15,865 bases of DNA from Oscillospiraceae bacterium (lineage in GTDB: Bacteria > Bacillota > Clostridia > Oscillospirales > Oscillospiraceae), in assembly GCA_015068335.1 (NCBI GenBank), contig SVKT01000023.1:1-15865 (forward strand), written 5' to 3'. The notes under the pieces are model-generated. The model saw only the letters and a program-made list of their open reading frames with translations, made no database searches and was not told where the DNA came from. Below are positions 13,003 to 15,865 of this stretch, one piece after another. Numbering within the stretch: the stretch's first letter is position 1; every line of letters begins with the position of its first letter. Both the position numbers and the translations under genes were made by a program.

Positions 13003-13773
13003 ATGCTGCTCGCCATTGATGTAGGCAATTCCACCACCTCCGTCGGCCTGTTTGACCGGAACAAGGCCCTGTGTTTTCTGGCCTCTCTGGACACCGACAG
13101 CCGAAAAACCGCCGACCAGATCAGCGTCGACCTGATGAACCTGTTTACGCTGTATCACTATGACTACACCTGCGTGACGGGTGCGATTTTGTGCAGCGTG
13201 GTACCGCCGCTGAATTTTATGATGGAGAAGGCACTGACCCGTCTGTTGGGCAAGCCGCCTATGGTGGTGGGCCCAGGCGTCAAGACCGGCTTGAATATCC
13301 GTCTGACCAATCAGACGCAGGTGGGTGCGGACATCGTGGCCGACGCCGTGGCCGCGCTGGAAAAATTCGAAGCGCCCATCGTGACAATTGATATGGGCAC
13401 AGCCACCACCATCGGCATCATCTCTGAGGGACACAACTACGAGGGCGGATTGCTGCTGCCGGGCGTTAACGTATCTTTGGAGGCTCTCAGCCGCCGCGCG
13501 GCGCAGTTGCCGGACATCTCCCTACAACACCCCAAGTCCCTGATCGGCAAAAACACGGAGGAGTGTATGCGCTCCGGCATCGTCTACGGCACCGCCGGAA
13601 TGCTGGACGGGATCATTGACCGGCTCCGTGAGGAATTTCCCGGGAAAAAACTAACGGTGGTTGCCACCGGCGGCAATGCGCCGGTCATCGTGCGCTACTG
13701 CCGCAACGAGATCATTTACGACAAGTATCTGCTGATGGACGGGCTGTGGACCATTTACCAGAAAAACAAGTGA
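13003..13773 (+). CDS. coaX: Type III pantothenate kinase CoaX
   Basis: The 256-residue protein starts at ATG 13003 with GGAAAGGGG eight bases upstream; a longer open frame into ogt is not coding. It shows the ASKHA-fold landmarks of type III pantothenate kinases: DVGNSTTSVGLF (6-17), VVGPGVKTGL, VGAD (107-110, with the catalytic-region Asp110), IDMGTATTIGI (from Asp130), YEGGLLLPGVNVSLEALSR and GKNTEECMRSGIVYG. The enzyme phosphorylates pantothenate with ATP, the first step of coenzyme A synthesis. It needs a monovalent cation and is not inhibited by CoA, unlike CoaA. The family works as a dimer in the cytoplasm. The downstream pyruvate-kinase-like gene starts eight bases after the stop and is probably co-transcribed. 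Confidence 0.95.
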   Translation: MLLAIDVGNSTTSVGLFDRNKALCFLASLDTDSRKTADQISVDLMNLFTLYHYDYTCVTGAILCSVVPPLNFMMEKALTRLLGKPPMVVGPGVKTGLNIRLTNQTQVGADIVADAVAALEKFEAPIVTIDMGTATTIGIISEGHNYEGGLLLPGVNVSLEALSRRAAQLPDISLQHPKSLIGKNTEECMRSGIVYGTAGMLDGIIDRLREEFPGKKLTVVATGGNAPVIVRYCRNEIIYDKYLLMDGLWTIYQKNK

Positions 13774-13781
13774 GGCATAGT

Positions 13782-14765
13782 ATGACCCAGATCTACGGAA
13801 CCCTTGGACCGGCCTGTGCCACGCAGTCCGTCCTTGAAGATATGTTTCGTGCCGGAATGACCGGTATCCGACTGAATCTCTCTCACTGCGACCTTGCGGA
13901 CAGCACTGCGCAGATCAGCGCCTTTCACGCCGCCGCACAAGCCACAGGGATCCGCCCCCAGTTGGTGGTGGACACGCAGGGGCCGGAACTGCGCATCGGC
14001 GCCCTCAACACTCCCTTGCTTCTGGAAGGCGGGATGACGGTCACTCTCGGAAAGGATGGGATCCCGGTCCCTGCCGTGGTGGCCGAAGCGCTGACAGACG
14101 GCTGCGAAGTCCTTCTGGATGACGGCAGGATCGCTCTGCGTGTGACCTCGGCCGAAAGGGGAGAGGCAGCCGTTCTTCGCGGCGGCACGCTTACCGGACA
14201 TAAAAGCATCAAACTGCCCGGAAAAGACATCCGTCTGCCGGTTTTAACAGAACGGGATGTCAAAAATCTCCGTCAGGCGGCAGACTTCGGCGTGACCGGC
14301 CTGCTGCAACCCTTTGTCCGCAGTGGACAGGATCTTCTGGCGCTGCGGCAACTGCTCAACGAAAACGGAGCCGGACACTTGCAGATCTTTGCCAAAATCG
14401 AAACGTTGGAGGGAGCGGACAATCTGCCCGACATTCTGCCCTATGCGGATGTGATCGTGATCGCCCGGGGCGACCTGGGCAACGATATGCCGCTATGGCA
14501 ACTTCCCGCCGTGCAGAAACGCATCGCGAACACCTGCCGCGCCGCAGGAAAACCTTTTCTTGTCGTAACACAGATGCTTACCTCTATGGAACGCGCCGCC
14601 GTTCCCACGAGAGCGGAGGTCAGCGATATTTTCAACGCCGTGGCAGATGGCGCCTGGGGCGTGATGCTGACAGGGGAGACCGCTGTTGGACAGTATCCCG
14701 CAGAGGCCATTCGTTACCTCTCCAATACCGCGGCAGAAGCCTGCCGCTGGCTGGAATCCCAATAA
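13782..14765 (+). CDS. Pyruvate-kinase-like protein lacking the C-terminal domain
   Basis: From ATG 13782 the product has 327 residues, against about 470 or more for ordinary pyruvate kinase. The barrel A-domain and the inserted B-domain (about 71-155) are complete: RLNLSH (Arg30, Asn32, Ser34), DTQGPELR (64-71; the usual Lys after DT is Gln), FAKIETLEG with catalytic Lys205 and metal-binding Glu207, RGDLG with Asp231, TQMLTSM (Thr263), PTRAEVSD and LTGETAVGQYPAEA. Glu69 in GPE suggests K+ dependence. The protein ends where the A-domain ends, so the C-domain that carries allosteric sites and the subunit interface is missing. The stop is followed by a terminator, and no leftover C-domain coding is visible. 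It may make pyruvate and ATP without allostery or act on another enol-phosphate. The operon with coaX gives no clear hint. Confidence 0.85.
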   Translation: MTQIYGTLGPACATQSVLEDMFRAGMTGIRLNLSHCDLADSTAQISAFHAAAQATGIRPQLVVDTQGPELRIGALNTPLLLEGGMTVTLGKDGIPVPAVVAEALTDGCEVLLDDGRIALRVTSAERGEAAVLRGGTLTGHKSIKLPGKDIRLPVLTERDVKNLRQAADFGVTGLLQPFVRSGQDLLALRQLLNENGAGHLQIFAKIETLEGADNLPDILPYADVIVIARGDLGNDMPLWQLPAVQKRIANTCRAAGKPFLVVTQMLTSMERAAVPTRAEVSDIFNAVADGAWGVMLTGETAVGQYPAEAIRYLSNTAAEACRWLESQ

Positions 14766-14800
14766 AAAACAGACGCGCGCCGCACGTCCGCATAACAAGC

Positions 14801-14838
14801 AAAAAGGAAGCATATCCTTTCGGATATGCTTCCTTTTT
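14801..14838 (+). terminator. Bidirectional terminator between the pyruvate-kinase-like gene and pfp
   Basis: A long stem (AAAAAGGAAGCATATCC 14801-14817, GGATATGCTTCCTTTTT 14822-14838) with loop TTTC lies between two convergent genes. The A-tract on one side and T-tract on the other make it a terminator in both directions. It starts 35 bases after the plus-strand stop and 11 bases beyond the minus-strand stop. The bases 14766-14800 hold nothing I recognise. Confidence 0.92.
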
Positions 14839-14849
14839 ATAATGGATTC

Positions 14850-15865
14850 TTACTTCGCCAGAACCTTCTTCAACTTGGCGAAACGAGGCAGGCCGTTCTC
14901 CTTGGGCAGGTTGGGCTCGCCCTGGATCAGGGGCAGTGCGTAATCAATGAAGGGCTTCTCCACACCGTTGCCCTCGGCGTTGATCCACTCCAAAGGAACC
15001 TTGTTCTCGGTGTTGGCAACGTCGGTCAGGTTGAACAGTTTGGTCTTGCAGACGTACTTGCCGTCCTCGTAACTGCGCTCAAAGCCGACCATCTTGTCGG
15101 TCAGGCCGGCCACAGCATTTTCAACAGCAGCCTTACCGGACATATAGGACTCCTCGATGTCGGTCAGGGAAGCCAGGTGTGCGCCGCAGCGCTGCAACAG
15201 GCTCAACTCGATGCCGCGAACTTTGACACCCAGTTTGGACTTCACGACCTCAGCCAGCATAGCGGCCAGACCGCCCAACTGCGCGTGACCGAAACCATCG
15301 GTGGCAGAGGTCTTTGCCTCGGACACGAAGGAACCGTCGGCATAGTGGATGCCCTCGGAGACAGCGACCATACAGTTGCCCTTCTCCTTGTAGATGCGCT
15401 CCACGTCGACCAGGAACTTGTCCATATCGAAATCGATCTCGGGGAGGTAGACCAGATCGGGGCCCGCACCCTGTGCGGTGGCCAGAGCGGCAGCACCGGC
15501 CAGCCAGCCGGCGTGGCGGCCCATAATCTCGATGATGCAGACCATACCCTTGTCATACACGCGGGCATCCTGATAGACTTCCATACAGGAAGTAGCGATA
15601 TACTTGGCTGCGGAAGCAAAGCCGGGGCAGTGGTCGGTACCGAACAGATCGTTGTCGATGGTCTTGGGCACGCCCATCACGCGGCACTCGTAGCCGACCT
15701 TCTGCATATACTTGGAGATCTTGTTGCAGGTATCCATAGAGTCGTTGCCGCCGTTATAGAAGAAGTAACGGACGTCATACTTCTTGAAGATTTCCAGAAT
15801 GCGCTTATAATCGGTGTCATCCACATCGGGATCCGCAATTTTGTAACGGCAGGAACCCAGAGCAG
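14850..15865 (-). CDS. pfp: PPi-type 6-phosphofructokinase, C-terminal part (5' end beyond the window)
   Basis: About 338 residues are visible; the frame stays open to the right edge, where ALGSCRYK is the start of the visible part, so the N-terminus is missing. Landmarks are YNGGNDSMDT, VPKTIDNDLFGTDHCPGFASAAKY, MGRHAGWLAG and LPEIDFD. Two positions separate donor types in this superfamily. The Asp in GGNDS (Gly in E. coli PfkA GGDGS) and the Lys in PKTIDND (Gly in PGTIDND) are the PPi-dependent combination. The enzyme should phosphorylate fructose 6-phosphate reversibly with pyrophosphate in glycolysis. Family members of this clade are about 400 residues long, so perhaps 60-80 residues lie outside. 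It converges on the pyruvate-kinase-like gene across a shared terminator. Databases often label such proteins simply 6-phosphofructokinase. Confidence 0.9.
   Translation of the reverse strand, partial: ALGSCRYKIADPDVDDTDYKRILEIFKKYDVRYFFYNGGNDSMDTCNKISKYMQKVGYECRVMGVPKTIDNDLFGTDHCPGFASAAKYIATSCMEVYQDARVYDKGMVCIIEIMGRHAGWLAGAAALATAQGAGPDLVYLPEIDFDMDKFLVDVERIYKEKGNCMVAVSEGIHYADGSFVSEAKTSATDGFGHAQLGGLAAMLAEVVKSKLGVKVRGIELSLLQRCGAHLASLTDIEESYMSGKAAVENAVAGLTDKMVGFERSYEDGKYVCKTKLFNLTDVANTENKVPLEWINAEGNGVEKPFIDYALPLIQGEPNLPKENGLPRFAKLKKVLAK

Noticed and set aside
1..15865. tRNA or rRNA genes, CRISPR arrays, insertion sequences, phage genes, attachment sites
   Set aside because: I looked for cloverleaf-like segments, regularly spaced repeats, transposase motifs and terminal inverted repeats and found none. 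The window is almost fully used by ordinary chromosomal genes.

Overview
The window looks like chromosome of a spore-forming, strictly fermentative Gram-positive bacterium of the class Clostridia, most like the Oscillospiraceae (Ruminococcaceae) gut lineage. Three things point there: the sporulation genes spoVM, sipL and spoIVA, where SipL is the clostridial coat-assembly partner of SpoIVA; the order rsmB-rlmN-stp-prkC-rsgA-spoVM, typical of Firmicutes; and a pyrophosphate-type phosphofructokinase. By eye the GC content is above 50 %, as in that family. I could not run a similarity search, so genus and species are left open.

Layout. 1-6329 (+): the end of a YugP-like membrane zinc peptidase gene, then a tight housekeeping operon rsmB, rlmN, stp, prkC, rsgA (rRNA methylation, the Ser/Thr phosphatase/kinase pair, a 30S assembly GTPase). 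It is closed by a strong terminator. 6421-8273 (+): a sporulation group made of a 53-residue glycine-rich membrane peptide, the 25-residue SpoVM and SipL. A sigma-E-type promoter and a hairpin lie between spoVM and sipL. 8316-10682 (-): a three-gene polar-amino-acid-type ABC importer (binding protein, permease, ATPase). 10900-12375 (+): spoIVA behind its own sigma-E-type promoter. 12392-12892 (-): an Ogt-type DNA repair methyltransferase, divergent from coaX. 13003-14765 (+): coaX and a short pyruvate-kinase-like gene. 14850-15865 (-): the 3' part of a PPi-type phosphofructokinase gene. The three places where genes converge each carry a hairpin terminator, and at least two of these look bidirectional.

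How the genes work together. SpoVM (curvature-sensing membrane peptide), SpoIVA (polymerising ATPase) and SipL (LysM protein that binds SpoIVA) form the basement layer of the spore coat on the forespore surface. All three are encoded within about 6 kb here, and two have good sigma-E-like promoters, which fits mother-cell expression. Stp and PrkC are the reversible Ser/Thr phosphorylation pair that senses muropeptides.

The most unusual object is the ABC importer's binding protein (9909-10682, minus strand). Its two halves are in the wrong order: the normally C-terminal half directly follows the lipoprotein signal, and the normally N-terminal half ends the protein. This is a natural circular permutation of an SBP_bac_3-type protein. 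Other points of note are the unnamed 53-residue peptide beside SpoVM, a pyruvate-kinase-like protein lacking the whole C-domain in an operon with coaX, and a palindromic -35 element that appears to serve both ogt and coaX.
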